64,000 nucleotides of DNA. It comes from Cupriavidus basilensis (GTDB lineage Bacteria; Pseudomonadota; Gammaproteobacteria; Burkholderiales; Burkholderiaceae). The DNA lies in the NCBI RefSeq assembly GCF_000832305.1, contig NZ_CP010537.1:3410001-3474000 (forward strand). Direction: 5' to 3'. Below the pieces are notes generated by a model, which had not been told where the DNA came from, searched no databases, and was given only the letters and a program-made list of their open reading frames with translations. Position 1 is the stretch's first letter; every line of letters starts with the position of its first letter. Positions 1-9,800 of this stretch are shown piece after piece. A program made the position numbers and the translations under genes.

Positions 1-305
1 CGCAACAACACGTACCCTCGGCATGATTGTCCGAACCCGGTTGTCATGGACTGCTCATAAATGACTGCCATTTCTTTCCCGGACAACCCCGCATTGCCAA
101 AGTCCTTGGAAAACGTTTCCCGTAAAGCCGCCAGACCTTCCGATGTGGATGTTGCTAGGTAAGTGAATATCTCATGAATATTTACAGCGCCAGGCAGATG
201 AGCTTCGGCATAGCTGGCTGCATCGCGTGTATCAATAAGAACCGCCGCCTCGGTCTTCAGCACTTCCGACAGCTCAAGCGGAGAAACGAGGACCTTGTCC
301 GTCAT
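1..305 (-). CDS. Rhodanese-like sulfurtransferase, N-terminal part (cut by window edge)
   Basis: The minus strand reads from an ATG at 305 through the window start without a stop, giving about 101 residues. The segment around residues 20-45 (VLIDTRDAASYAEAHLPGAV) is the classical rhodanese opening with the conserved D-x-R and the H-x-P-G-A motif. The active-site cysteine loop lies outside the window, so catalytic competence cannot be judged. A TGGAG Shine-Dalgarno sequence sits a few bases upstream. Rhodaneses move sulfane sulfur between thiol carriers; another rhodanese domain occurs at 37.7 kb. The family call is secure; the substrate is unknown. Confidence 0.85.
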   Translation of the reverse strand, partial: MTDKVLVSPLELSEVLKTEAAVLIDTRDAASYAEAHLPGAVNIHEIFTYLATSTSEGLAALRETFSKDFGNAGLSGKEMAVIYEQSMTTGFGQSCRGYVLL

Positions 306-725
306 GATTCACTCCAGTAAAGTACTGCCTCGGGGAGGCAACGGACGATGGATTCCCATCTGTATGGGCAGAGCCAGAAACCCAGCACCCATGATGTCAT
401 GGGCTATACCGGCCCCTCTAGCCGAGCGCGCCTCTTGCCACTGGATTTCAGAGTACGCCGTTGCCATGACATTGACTTGATGCCGGTCAGCCAACGCTGC
501 GATATCTCCGCCACGCGCCCAGTTAGCTGGTCCGCGCCTCCCCGGTTCCACAGCGTAGTATGCGAACCAAATGCTCTCGCATCCACCTGACGTTGAATCG
601 CGGGTAACAACATGTCGGAAAATCGCCAAACGCGCCGCAGACGGCACTCAACGCGGCAGTTCACAGAATCCGTGGAGCAACGCACATCGGCGTACGAACG
701 CGACCCCGTTAAGTCACAGCTACGC
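306..725. other. Gap without a supported gene
   Basis: Between the rhodanese and the MFS gene the minus strand has an open frame (309-647) ending three bases before the rhodanese start. It has no recognisable domain, no convincing ribosome binding site and a composition unlike its neighbours. A remnant of a decayed gene is possible. I see no RNA gene or terminator here. Confidence 0.4.
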
Positions 726-1919
726 TTACCCACCTCTACTGCCTTTACGGCTGCCTAGAATCAACAGCATAGTTGCCACGGAGAATGCTGCACCGGCATA
801 GAACGTGAACTCCGCACCTAGTCTGTCCCAGAGCCAACCGGCGAGTGCACTTGCAACCAGCAGGGCCAGACCACTGGCAAGATTGAAAACACCGAATGCA
901 GTTCCGCGCAGTTCCACTGGCGCCGCATCAGCCACCATCGTTGCGAGCAGGCCTTGTGTCATGCCCATATGCAGGCCCCAAATCGCGACCCCGAAGAGCG
1001 TAACTGCCCAATGCGAGCCGGTCGCCAATACGATATCCGCGAGAATCAAAACTAGTAATCCCCAGACCAGAAGCTTCTTATGACTTAGTTCATCCGACAG
1101 CTTTCCGAATGGGTAGGCTGAGAGCGAATAGACAAGATTCATGGCCACAAGAACCAGTGGTGCCAAGAATAGTGGCAGGCCCAACTGCTGTGCCCGTAGC
1201 ACGAGGAAGGCTTCGCTGAATCGAGCCAATGTAAAGAAGGCACCGATGATAACCACGAACCAATAGGCTGCGTTCAGGCGCGCAAGGTTTGTGCGCTTGA
1301 TAGGGCTCACCCTCCTTGCGCCTTGGCGCTCCTCTGGCTCGCGTACGCCGAACACCAGCAGTGCAACCGACAGGGCGCCGGGGATGACCGCTACCCAAAA
1401 GATAGCCCTGAAGTTGTTCGCCCACAGCAACATCAGCCCGATGGCAATGAGAGGTCCCAGGAACGCTCCTACGGTATCGAGCGCCTGCCGTAGGCCAAAA
1501 GCGGCGCCGCGCAAGTGAGTTGGAACGATGTCAGCCACGAGCGCATCGCGCGGTGCGCCGCGAATGCCCTTGCCGACGCGGTCCACCAGTCGCGCGCCGA
1601 GCACTGTACCGATACCTGGAGCAATCGCGAACAGAGGTTTGGACAGCGCGCCAAGCGCGTATCCGACGACCGCCAGTCCCTTGCGCTTTCCCAGGTAGTC
1701 GCTCAGCGCGCCCGAGAACACTTTCACAACGAGCGCCGTTGCCTCCGCCGCACCTTCAATAAGACCAACAGCCAGAGCGCTGGCGCCGAGGGTGGTCACC
1801 ATAAAGACTGGCAGCAAGCTGTGAATCATTTCAGACGATACATCCATCAGCAGGCTAACGAAGCCCAGCATCCAGATTCCCGTTGGAATCTGACTCAACG
1901 TGCGGGCAGGAGCGGTCAT
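726..1919 (-). CDS. MFS transporter
   Basis: This is a 397-residue major facilitator with about 12 hydrophobic segments. The inter-TM2/3 loop has the MFS signature form (GALSDYLGKRKG, residues ~60-72) and a second copy in the C-terminal half (FGKLSDELSHKK), as expected for an inner-membrane secondary transporter. I chose the ATG at 1919 because AGAGGGA lies 8 bases upstream; an in-frame TTG at 1949 has no such site. The gene follows the histidine kinase on the same strand after about 116 bases, so it may belong to the two-component operon. The substrate cannot be read from the sequence; efflux of a toxic compound fits the context. Confidence 0.85.
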   Translation of the reverse strand: MTAPARTLSQIPTGIWMLGFVSLLMDVSSEMIHSLLPVFMVTTLGASALAVGLIEGAAEATALVVKVFSGALSDYLGKRKGLAVVGYALGALSKPLFAIAPGIGTVLGARLVDRVGKGIRGAPRDALVADIVPTHLRGAAFGLRQALDTVGAFLGPLIAIGLMLLWANNFRAIFWVAVIPGALSVALLVFGVREPEERQGARRVSPIKRTNLARLNAAYWFVVIIGAFFTLARFSEAFLVLRAQQLGLPLFLAPLVLVAMNLVYSLSAYPFGKLSDELSHKKLLVWGLLVLILADIVLATGSHWAVTLFGVAIWGLHMGMTQGLLATMVADAAPVELRGTAFGVFNLASGLALLVASALAGWLWDRLGAEFTFYAGAAFSVATMLLILGSRKGSRGG

Positions 1920-2035
1920 TGCCAATCCCTCTGTTCCAGGCAGAGCCAAGCCGTCATTGAGCTCGGCATTGTTGTCGACCTGCCTTTTGATTTCGTGCTA
2001 TCGCTCGGATTCGACCACAAGCGGCAAGCTCGCTC

Positions 2036-3388
2036 TTAATCGCTGGCGACGGGCTGGGTGTACACGAACCGTAATCCCGTTTTTCCGCCTGACATGATGG
2101 TATGCAGACTGACTCGGCCACCAAGTCGCCCCGCTGCGCTCCGGACAATCGCCAGCCCAAGCCCGCTCCCCGGCTGTCCCGACCCGACGATTCGATAGAA
2201 CGGGTCAAATACTCGGGCGAGTTCGCACGCGGGTATCCCAGGCCCGGAATCCTCCACCTCAAATATAATTTCGTTACCCTGCTGATAAAGGCAAACATCT
2301 ACTTTCCCCCCGGACGGGGTATACAGAACTGCATTATCAACGGCATTGCGAACCACAGCACGAAAGTCCTGCTCGTTCCCGCGAATCATCAGTGCCTCGC
2401 TAAAATCCATGCCGAGGTCGATACCCTTGTAGTCTGCGAACGGAAACAGCTCGCCAAGAACGTCGATGACCACGGCGCGGGCATCCACGTCGCAGCTGAC
2501 TGGCGGCGGGCCGGACTCCTGTTCTGCCAAGAGCAATAGCTGCTCAACAAGAGAGCGCATACGTGCGATGCTCTTCCCCAGTGGCGCGAGGCGAGCCAAG
2601 ACCGCCTCGGTAGCGGCCTCCACAGTCATCGCGTTCTCCAATTGCAGGGTCATCGCGGTAACCGGCGAACGCAGTTCGTGCGCCGCATCGGCTACGAACT
2701 TGCGTTGTTGGGCAAGTGCCGACCGCAGTCGGCCAAGCAACCGGTTCGTCGCATTGACGAAGGGAAGCACTTCCAACGGAACGCCGACCGTCGGGAGCGG
2801 CGCCAAATCCGGTTCGCCTTTCCTGTCGACATCAGCAGAGAGCTGCTGCACTTTCCGTAGCAGTATTCGGATAAGAATCCCCGCCAAAAGTATCAGGATA
2901 GGTATCACGGCCAGCAGCGGAATCAGAGTGCGCAGTGCACTGTCACGCGCAATCTCGTCTCGCGCCGACGTTCGCTGGGCGACGGCCAGGCCGAATTCCG
3001 CACTGATCGGCCTGATGTAGATACGCCACGATTCCCCGTGCGAATCAATGGTGTGCAGACCATCGGATAGTTCTCCGGGCAGGGTCAGCGACAGGTCTGG
3101 CGTGACCACTCGAGTGGCTAGCTTGGATACCTTCAGCACCCAGATTCGCATCTCCGGCTCCTCGGCCTGGACGAACCCGCCCTGGGAGGAGAGGAACCTG
3201 GCATCGCCGGGCGAGACCAGCCAGGCAATTTCCCGCAACTCGTCGTCCTGCAGGTCGCGCGCCTCTTCAAAGGCGAACCAGAACGACGCCGCCGCTGCCA
3301 CGAGCCCAACGACCAGAATCGTGCCGCATATCGAAACAGACAACATCCATAGGAGTGACCGGTTCACTCCGCCCTTGGCACCATCCAT
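2036..3388 (-). CDS. Sensor histidine kinase (QseC/PmrB type)
   Basis: This 450-residue inner-membrane sensor has TM1 at ~12-38, a periplasmic domain of roughly 115 residues and TM2 at ~154-176. A HisKA domain follows with the phospho-acceptor in AAHELRSP (His237). The HATPase domain shows the N-box (RNAVDNAVLYTP), G1 (DSGPGIP) and G2 (GSGLGLAIV). Its start overlaps the 3' end of the response regulator gene by 25 bases, so the two are translationally coupled. The divergent RND efflux operon suggests sensing of periplasmic metal or another toxic stimulus, as in CzcS or PmrB systems; the actual signal is unknown. Confidence 0.93.
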   Translation of the reverse strand: MDGAKGGVNRSLLWMLSVSICGTILVVGLVAAAASFWFAFEEARDLQDDELREIAWLVSPGDARFLSSQGGFVQAEEPEMRIWVLKVSKLATRVVTPDLSLTLPGELSDGLHTIDSHGESWRIYIRPISAEFGLAVAQRTSARDEIARDSALRTLIPLLAVIPILILLAGILIRILLRKVQQLSADVDRKGEPDLAPLPTVGVPLEVLPFVNATNRLLGRLRSALAQQRKFVADAAHELRSPVTAMTLQLENAMTVEAATEAVLARLAPLGKSIARMRSLVEQLLLLAEQESGPPPVSCDVDARAVVIDVLGELFPFADYKGIDLGMDFSEALMIRGNEQDFRAVVRNAVDNAVLYTPSGGKVDVCLYQQGNEIIFEVEDSGPGIPACELARVFDPFYRIVGSGQPGSGLGLAIVRSAAGRLGGRVSLHTIMSGGKTGLRFVYTQPVASD

Positions 3389-4026
3389 CCCACCCCCCTG
3401 ATATTCTTGATGACACTCGCATCAAGTTTCTTCCTGACTCCGTGGAGGAGGAACTCTACGGCATTGCTTTCGACTTCCTCGTTCCAGCCGTAGAGGCGCT
3501 CTTCGAGTTCACTACGGGAGAGAATGATGCCGGGCCGGAGCAAGAATTCGCGCAAGAGCGCAAATTCGCGAGCCGATAGCTGACGTTGGATGCCCTGATA
3601 CCAGACCTCGTGACTGGCCTGGTCCAGCAAGAGCGTGCCGTTTCGAAGGATTGGGGAAACCTCTTGGCCTTGCCGTCGCGTGAGTGCGCGGAGTCGGGCC
3701 AGCAACTCCCCGATATGAAACGGCTTCACCAGATAGTCATCCGCGCCGAGGTCCAGGCCAGCAATGCGGTCTTCTACCGCGCTGCGTGCCGTGATAACAA
3801 GGACCGGCACCGCGTTTCCTTGCCTTCGTGCCTCGCGTAGTACCTCGATGCCATCTTTTCCGGGAAGCCCCAGGTCCAGCAGAACCGCCTCGTAGCGCTG
3901 AGCGAATAGAGCCGTAGCGGCCTGATGGCCATCCGTCGTCCAGTCCACCGCATATCCCGCGTCCCTGAGAGTCTGGCATATGGCCTCCCCGATAAGGGAG
4001 TCATCTTCCACCAGTAGCGTTCGCAT
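3364..4026 (-). CDS. OmpR-family response regulator (QseB/PmrA type)
   Basis: A 220-residue protein with a receiver domain (residues 1-115) and a winged-helix DNA-binding domain (125-218). Acidic residues at 8-9, the phosphorylation site Asp51 in AVLLDLGLP and Lys in YLVKPF are all present. The C-terminal domain carries the typical SAREFALL and VRKKL segments. It is divergent from the RND operon, whose promoter region holds two 11-bp-period direct repeats suited to an OmpR-type dimer, so it probably regulates both itself and the efflux operon. It pairs with the overlapping kinase gene downstream. Confidence 0.94.
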   Translation of the reverse strand: MRTLLVEDDSLIGEAICQTLRDAGYAVDWTTDGHQAATALFAQRYEAVLLDLGLPGKDGIEVLREARRQGNAVPVLVITARSAVEDRIAGLDLGADDYLVKPFHIGELLARLRALTRRQGQEVSPILRNGTLLLDQASHEVWYQGIQRQLSAREFALLREFLLRPGIILSRSELEERLYGWNEEVESNAVEFLLHGVRKKLDASVIKNIRGVGWMVPRAE

Positions 4027-4094
4027 CCGCTCCCCAATTCAGTTGGTTGTCCATGCTTGCCCATGCCAGCCCGCGCGCAGCGTGTCAGTGAAGA

Positions 4095-4163
4095 CTTAGC
4101 GGAGCCTTAGCGGCGATTGCCGCATAAGTCACTTTGAAATGAATCTGCTAAGTACCCGCTAAT
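4095..4163. promoter_or_regulatory. Two direct-repeat boxes for the OmpR-family regulator
   Basis: In the 250-base divergent region, CTTAGCGG occurs at 4095-4102 and again at 4106-4113 (CTTAG-N6-CTTAG). The reverse-complementary half site occurs as GCTAA-N6-GCTAA at 4147-4151 and 4158-4162. Both pairs have an 11-bp period, and they are oriented toward opposite genes. This matches the known form of PmrA/QseB-type boxes (two CTTAA-like half sites separated by 6 bp). One pair per divergent promoter is inferred. Confidence 0.6.
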
Positions 4164-4276
4164 TTTCGCCGCCTATCCTCGCCCCCGCCTGTTGCCAATC
4201 ACTATCCCCAGACCAACAGCCATTCACCCCATGGGGGTCTGAATTGGACTGCGGAATCGACTAGAGGAGCCGAGGA

Positions 4277-5734
4277 ATGAATGTCGCAAATGCCACGCTG
4301 ACGGCAAGACCGGGCTGGATGCCCCGGATTCTAGCCTCGTCTCGGGCATGGCTCCTCGTTGTCTGCTGCGCGACCCTGTCAGCTTGCGCGTTCGACCACT
4401 ATGACGCACGCCCAATCTCTGCCAGCGCGATCGTCGACACGATTAACGAGCGTTCGCTTGCCTCGGCGGACTTGCGCGACTTCATCGAGCGGCATGCCAT
4501 GCGCGCAAGCTCGGACTGGCCACCAACCCGCTGGAACCTGGATACGCTAACCCTTGCCGCCCTTTACTACAACGCGGACCTGGACACAGCGCGCGCCAGG
4601 CTGGCGACCGCGCAAGCCAGCATAAAGACCGCCGCGCAGCGCCCGAATCCGTCCCTGCAGTTGCCGTTTCAACGCACCCTGAATCCCAAGGGCGGAGACT
4701 CGCCATGGACACTCGGTATTGCGCTAGACATCCCGATTCAGACTGCCGGCAAGCGCGGCTACCGCATCGACCAGGCTACCCATTTCGCCAGTGCGGCGCG
4801 CCTGGATGTCGCCAATATTGCCTGGAGCGTGCGAAGCCAGCTACGGACACAGCTATTGAATCTGTGGTCTGCTAATGCGCGCACGGATCTCCTCAAGCAG
4901 CAGTTGGAGCTGGACCAACGCATGAATACGATGCTGGAGAAACGCGTCCTCCTCGGCGACGCTTCCGCACGGGAGCTGAATCAGCAGCGCCTGGCTCTCA
5001 TCCAGGCGCAGGCGGACTTGCTGAATGCGCAGCGCCAGACGTCAGCCGCCAGAGTCCTGATTGCCAATGTGCTTGGGCTACGGTCCGGCGCGCTCGATGG
5101 CCTGGATATTGACCTTACGGATTTCGGACGACCTTATGCCTCGCTTCCGGCCCCGGAAATCCGGCTACAGGCCCTGTTGAACCGGGCCGATGTGCTGTCC
5201 GGCCTAGCGCAATATGAAGCCAGTCAAGCCGCGTTGCAGTTGGAGGTCGCCAAGCAATATCCGGACATTCATCTTGGCCCGGGCTATACCTTTGACCAGG
5301 GCTTGCACAAGCTTGGCCTTGACTTTACCAATCTCGTGCTGCCAATCTTCCATCGCAACGAAGGGCCAATCGCGGAGGCACGGGCCCGGCGACTGGAGGC
5401 GGAGGCCCAGGTCAGGCGGCTCGAAGCCCAGGCGCTGGGTGAAACCGATGGCGCCATCACCGCGTATCAAGCCACGCGAAGCATCGTGAAACGGAATGAG
5501 GAGCAGGTCAGCATGCAAGGCCGCCAGTTCCTGGCAGCCCGACGGTCCTTCGAAGTGGGACAAACCGACCGGATGGCGTTGACGCTTGCCGAACGGACCG
5601 AGCTTGCGGCGCGGCTTGCGCTGCAAGATGCCGAATTCCAGATGCAGCAGGCCATCGGTCGGCTGGAAGATGCCATCCAGCGCCCACTCTCCGACCCCGA
5701 TGCGGGCGCCAATCCGAGCCACTGGGTCAAATGA
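4277..5734 (+). CDS. RND efflux outer-membrane factor (CzcC/TolC family)
   Basis: A 485-residue outer-membrane efflux protein. The N-terminus is a lipoprotein-type signal ending near VVCCATLSACAFD, giving a lipobox cysteine at ~37. Two outer-membrane-efflux repeats follow with long amphipathic helices (residues ~85-270 and ~290-475). It would form the trimeric periplasm-to-outside channel for the RND pump encoded two genes downstream. GAGGAGCC precedes the ATG. Its stop overlaps the next start (ATGA), showing operon organisation. It is divergent from the two-component genes. Confidence 0.9.
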   Translation: MNVANATLTARPGWMPRILASSRAWLLVVCCATLSACAFDHYDARPISASAIVDTINERSLASADLRDFIERHAMRASSDWPPTRWNLDTLTLAALYYNADLDTARARLATAQASIKTAAQRPNPSLQLPFQRTLNPKGGDSPWTLGIALDIPIQTAGKRGYRIDQATHFASAARLDVANIAWSVRSQLRTQLLNLWSANARTDLLKQQLELDQRMNTMLEKRVLLGDASARELNQQRLALIQAQADLLNAQRQTSAARVLIANVLGLRSGALDGLDIDLTDFGRPYASLPAPEIRLQALLNRADVLSGLAQYEASQAALQLEVAKQYPDIHLGPGYTFDQGLHKLGLDFTNLVLPIFHRNEGPIAEARARRLEAEAQVRRLEAQALGETDGAITAYQATRSIVKRNEEQVSMQGRQFLAARRSFEVGQTDRMALTLAERTELAARLALQDAEFQMQQAIGRLEDAIQRPLSDPDAGANPSHWVK

Positions 5735-6798
5735 CTATGAGAAGAAAAACGATACTCAAGGGCATCCTGCTCTTGTCGCCAGCGATTCTGGCCGCGCTCG
5801 CGCTTGGCGGATTCCTGCTGAGCAAGGGCGAGCAGGACAAGGAAGCCGAACGCGAGGCGCCCGTCTCAAGCTCGGTCCGCATCACGGTGGCGGATGGCTT
5901 CACTACGCTGATGGTCGACGCCGCCATGCAAGCGCGCAGCGGCTTCCAGGTGGATGCGCTGGCGCCCGCAAGCGCTACGACCGGCCCCGCCGCCTATGGC
6001 ATCGTTCTCGACCTGCAACCCCTCGTCGAACTGGCGAGCCGCCATGCCTCCGGCGTTGCGGACCTGAACGCCACCCAAGCTGCGCTCGACGCGTCGCGCG
6101 CAGACTTTGAGCGACTCCAGACCCTCAACGCAGACGCAAGCAATGTGTCGCTCAAGACCGTGCAAGCAGCGCGCGCAGTGCTCGCTTCGGCGACGGCAAA
6201 GGTCAATGCGGCACGCGTGAGCGTCGCCGCCATCGCCAGCGCAGCCAGGCAACAGTTCGGACCGGCGCTGTCGGCCTGGGCGTCGACACCGGAATCTCCG
6301 GAGCTTGCCCCGTTCGTGGCGCGCCGCGAAGTATTGTTGCGCGTCGTCTTGCCAGCCGGGCCATCGGTAACAGCCCCCGCACTCCTGAAGGTGACGACGG
6401 ATGGTATCCCCGCGTTCGACGCTCGCCTGATTTCGCCGTCGCCCCAGGTCGACCCCGGTATCCAGGGGCAAGCCTACTTCTATCGCGCCGCGGTATCGCT
6501 GGCTACCGGCATGCGCGTGACCGCACACATCCCGGTGTCGTCGGGACAAAAGAACGGCCTGCTGGTGCCCGCCGGCGCCGTGGTCTGGTATGGCGGTCAA
6601 CCCTGGGCCTACGTCCAGTCCGACAGCACACACTTCCAGCGCCGGCCAGTCGACCCGCGCTCGCCACAAGATGGGGACTTTGTCGTCACGGAAGGATTCA
6701 AGCCAGCCGAACGGGTCGTGGTGCGGGGCGCGCAACTTTTGCTTTCCGAGGAATCCCGAGCGCAGCTCGCCAGCCAGCAAGGCAACGACGCACGCTGA
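5731..6798 (+). CDS. RND periplasmic adaptor (CzcB/HlyD-like membrane fusion protein)
   Basis: This 355-residue protein has one N-terminal transmembrane anchor (~9-30), a short barrel-sandwich segment, an alpha-helical hairpin around residues 100-165 (DLNATQAALDASRADFERLQ) and C-terminal beta-barrel and membrane-proximal domains (VPAGAVVWYGGQPWAYVQ). It is somewhat shorter than typical CzcB proteins and shows no His/Met metal-binding extension. The start overlaps the upstream stop by 4 bases and the pump gene begins 6 bases after its stop. The role as linker between channel and pump follows from context and fold. Confidence 0.86.
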   Translation: MTMRRKTILKGILLLSPAILAALALGGFLLSKGEQDKEAEREAPVSSSVRITVADGFTTLMVDAAMQARSGFQVDALAPASATTGPAAYGIVLDLQPLVELASRHASGVADLNATQAALDASRADFERLQTLNADASNVSLKTVQAARAVLASATAKVNAARVSVAAIASAARQQFGPALSAWASTPESPELAPFVARREVLLRVVLPAGPSVTAPALLKVTTDGIPAFDARLISPSPQVDPGIQGQAYFYRAAVSLATGMRVTAHIPVSSGQKNGLLVPAGAVVWYGGQPWAYVQSDSTHFQRRPVDPRSPQDGDFVVTEGFKPAERVVVRGAQLLLSEESRAQLASQQGNDAR

Positions 6799-6804
6799 CC
6801 TGAC

Positions 6805-9800
6805 ATGCTGACTTCCATTGTTGATTTCTCTGTCCGCCTGCGCGGCGTCATCTTTGCGCTCGCCTGCCTGCTGCTCGGCTACGGCGCCTATGCTTTGCTC
6901 CAGAGCAAGCTCGACGTCTTTCCGGAATTCACACCGCCCCTTGTCACCGTCCAGACTGAAGCCCCTGGGCTCTCCGCAGAGCAGGTCGAACTGCTGGTCA
7001 CACAGCGCGTGGAGAACGCCTTGGGCGGCTCGATTGGGCTCGAATCCATGCGGTCCCAATCGATACGGGGGGTATCGGTCGTTACCCTCACGTTCAACGG
7101 CCAGACCGATATCCGCCGCGCCCGGCAGTTGGTGGCGGAGCATCTGGCAACCCTCACGGGCGAGCTGCCAGCGGGAGTACGCGCGCCGAAAATGACCCCA
7201 CTCAGCTCGGCGACCAGCATTGTGCTTGGGATAGGGCTGACGTCGGACACGCGTTCGCCGATGGAGTTGCGCACTTTCGCCGAATGGACGCTAAAACCCC
7301 GGCTGCTGAGTCGTGCCGGGGTCTCGGACGTGAGCATCTATGGCGGCGAAATCAAGCAATACCAGGTCCAGGTCGACCCGCAAAAGCTGGTTCGCCTTGG
7401 CCTATCGCTGCACGACGTGGTCAGCGCGACGCAACGCGCAACAGGCATCCGTGGTGCGGGCGTGCTCGAAACCCCGAACCAGCGCATCGTGCTCAACACC
7501 GTCGGCCAGACCACGACCGCCGAGCAGTTGGGCCAGGTTGTCGTGCTACAGAAGAACGGCGCCTTGGTTCGGCTCGCGGATGTCGGCAATGTCGTACTTG
7601 GCCAGGAATTGCCGGTCAGCGGCGCCAACGTCCAGGGCAAGCCGGGCATCGTGCTGATGGTCAGCAACCAGTTCGGCGCGGATACCGTGTCGGTGACCCG
7701 GAACGTCGAGGCAGCGCTGGCAGCCTTACAGCCAATGCTGGCGGCCAACGGTATCCAACTGCACGCCGACATCTTCAGGCCCGCCAATTTCATCGTCGCC
7801 TCGACCGACCACTTGCGCACGGCGCTGGTTGTGGGGGCGGCGCTGGTGGTCAGCGTCCTGTTCCTCTTCCTCTTCAACGTACGCACCGCCTTCATCTCAG
7901 CCACCGCCATCCCGCTCTCGCTGCTGGCCGCCGTCATGGTATTGCATCACTTTGGCGTCGCGCTGAATACGATGACGCTGGGCGGCTTGGCCATCGCCCT
8001 TGGCGAGCTGGTGGACGATGCCATTATCGACGTCGAGAACATTTACCGTCGCTTGCGCGAAAACCGCCTCTTAGCGATGCCGCTGCCCGCCATCACGGTG
8101 GTTGTCAAGGCATCCACCGAGGTGCGAAGCGCGGTGATATATGCAACATTTACCGTCGCCGCAGTCTTCCTGCCGGTGCTGAGCTTGTCCGGCGTTGCCG
8201 GCAAACTGTTCGCGCCGCTGGGGATGGCCTATATCCTGGCCATCCTGTCATCGCTAGTGGTCGCACTCACGCTGACCCCGGCGCTGTGTTATGCATTGCT
8301 GGCCAACCGTATCAGCGACGCGGAGGAGCCGCGCGTCTACCAGTGGCTCAAGGCCCGTTACGCAGCCATTCTCACCCATGTTGAGCAGCGCTGGATTGCC
8401 GTCGTCGTGGCGTTTGCCGGCCTGGTGCTGGCTACCCTGGCAACGCTACCCTTCTTCAGCACGGCGTTCCTGCCGGAGCTGCGCGAAGGGCATTTCATCG
8501 CCCACATGCAGGCGGCACCGGGCACGTCGTTGCAAGAATCCCTGCGTATCGGGGAACGCGTCAGCCACGCGCTACTGGAGGTGCCGAACATACGGAGCGT
8601 GGCACAACGGGTTGGACGAACCGCGCGCGGCATCGATGTCTTCGGCCCGCAATATAGCGAGTTCGAAATCGACCTGAAGCCTGCCTTGGACGCGGAGGCA
8701 CAGGAACAGACGCTGGCCGATTTGCGGGACAAGATGGCGGGCTTTCCCGGCTTGACCTTTGCGACCGAGACCTTTCTGACCGAACGGGTCCAGGAAACCA
8801 TTTCCGGCTACACGGCACCGGTCATCGTCAACGTGTTCGGCAATGACCTCGATATCCTGGACGGCCTGGCGCGGCAGGTGTCGCGCACGCTCGGTGCCAT
8901 TCCGGGGGCGGCCGAGGTGACGGTACAGTCGCCTCCCGAAATCCCGCAGCTAACCATCCGTCTGCGGCAAGACCAGCTGACCCGCTGGGGCTTTGCACCG
9001 CTGGACGTGATGGAAGCCATTCAGACCGCTTACCAGAGCGCCGAAGTCGCCCAAGTCTATGAGGCAAACGCCGTGTTCAATGTGGCGGTGGTGCTCGGCA
9101 GCGCATCGCGTCGCAGTCCGGCGCAGGTGGGCGAGTTGCCGCTGCGCAATGCCGACGGCGTCATGGTGCCGCTAAGCCGCCTTGCGGACATCACGCAAAC
9201 GACAGGCCGCTACCTCATTCTGCACGAGGGCGGCCAACGGTTGCAGACCGTGACCGCGCATCTCAACGGTCCTTCGCTCGGTCAGTTTGTCAGTGAGGCC
9301 CAACGTCGCATTGCCGCTGACGTGAAGTTTCCGAAGGGCTACTACTTCGCCCTATCGGGCGAGGCGCAGGCCCAGGCGCAAGCACAGCGGGACTTGCTGG
9401 TCTATTTCGCCATTGCGGCCGCCGGCATCGGCCTGCTTGTCTACCTGGCATTGCGCAGTTGGCGCAGCCTGGTCCTGGTCATGGCAAATCTGCCGTTCGC
9501 GCTGGTGGGCGGCGCGCTTACGGTGTTTGCCACGGGCGGACTGCTGTCGCTAGGGTCGATGGTCGGCTTTGTGACCCTGTTCGGCATCACGTTGCGCAAC
9601 TCCATCATGCTCATCTCCCACTACCAGCATCTGGTGCAGGTCGAGGGCCACGCGTGGAATTTGGAGACGGCAACCCTGGGAGCGACCGAGCGGCTGGCCC
9701 CCATTATGATGACAGCGCTCGTTACCGGGCTGGGCCTGTTGCCACTGGCGCTCCAGTCCGGCGAGCCGGGCAACGAGGTGGAAGGGCCGATGGCGATTGT

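Noticed and set aside
309..647. A 112-codon minus-strand ORF just before the rhodanese gene
   Set aside because: Good position for an operon partner, but no domain, no ribosome binding site and unconvincing composition.
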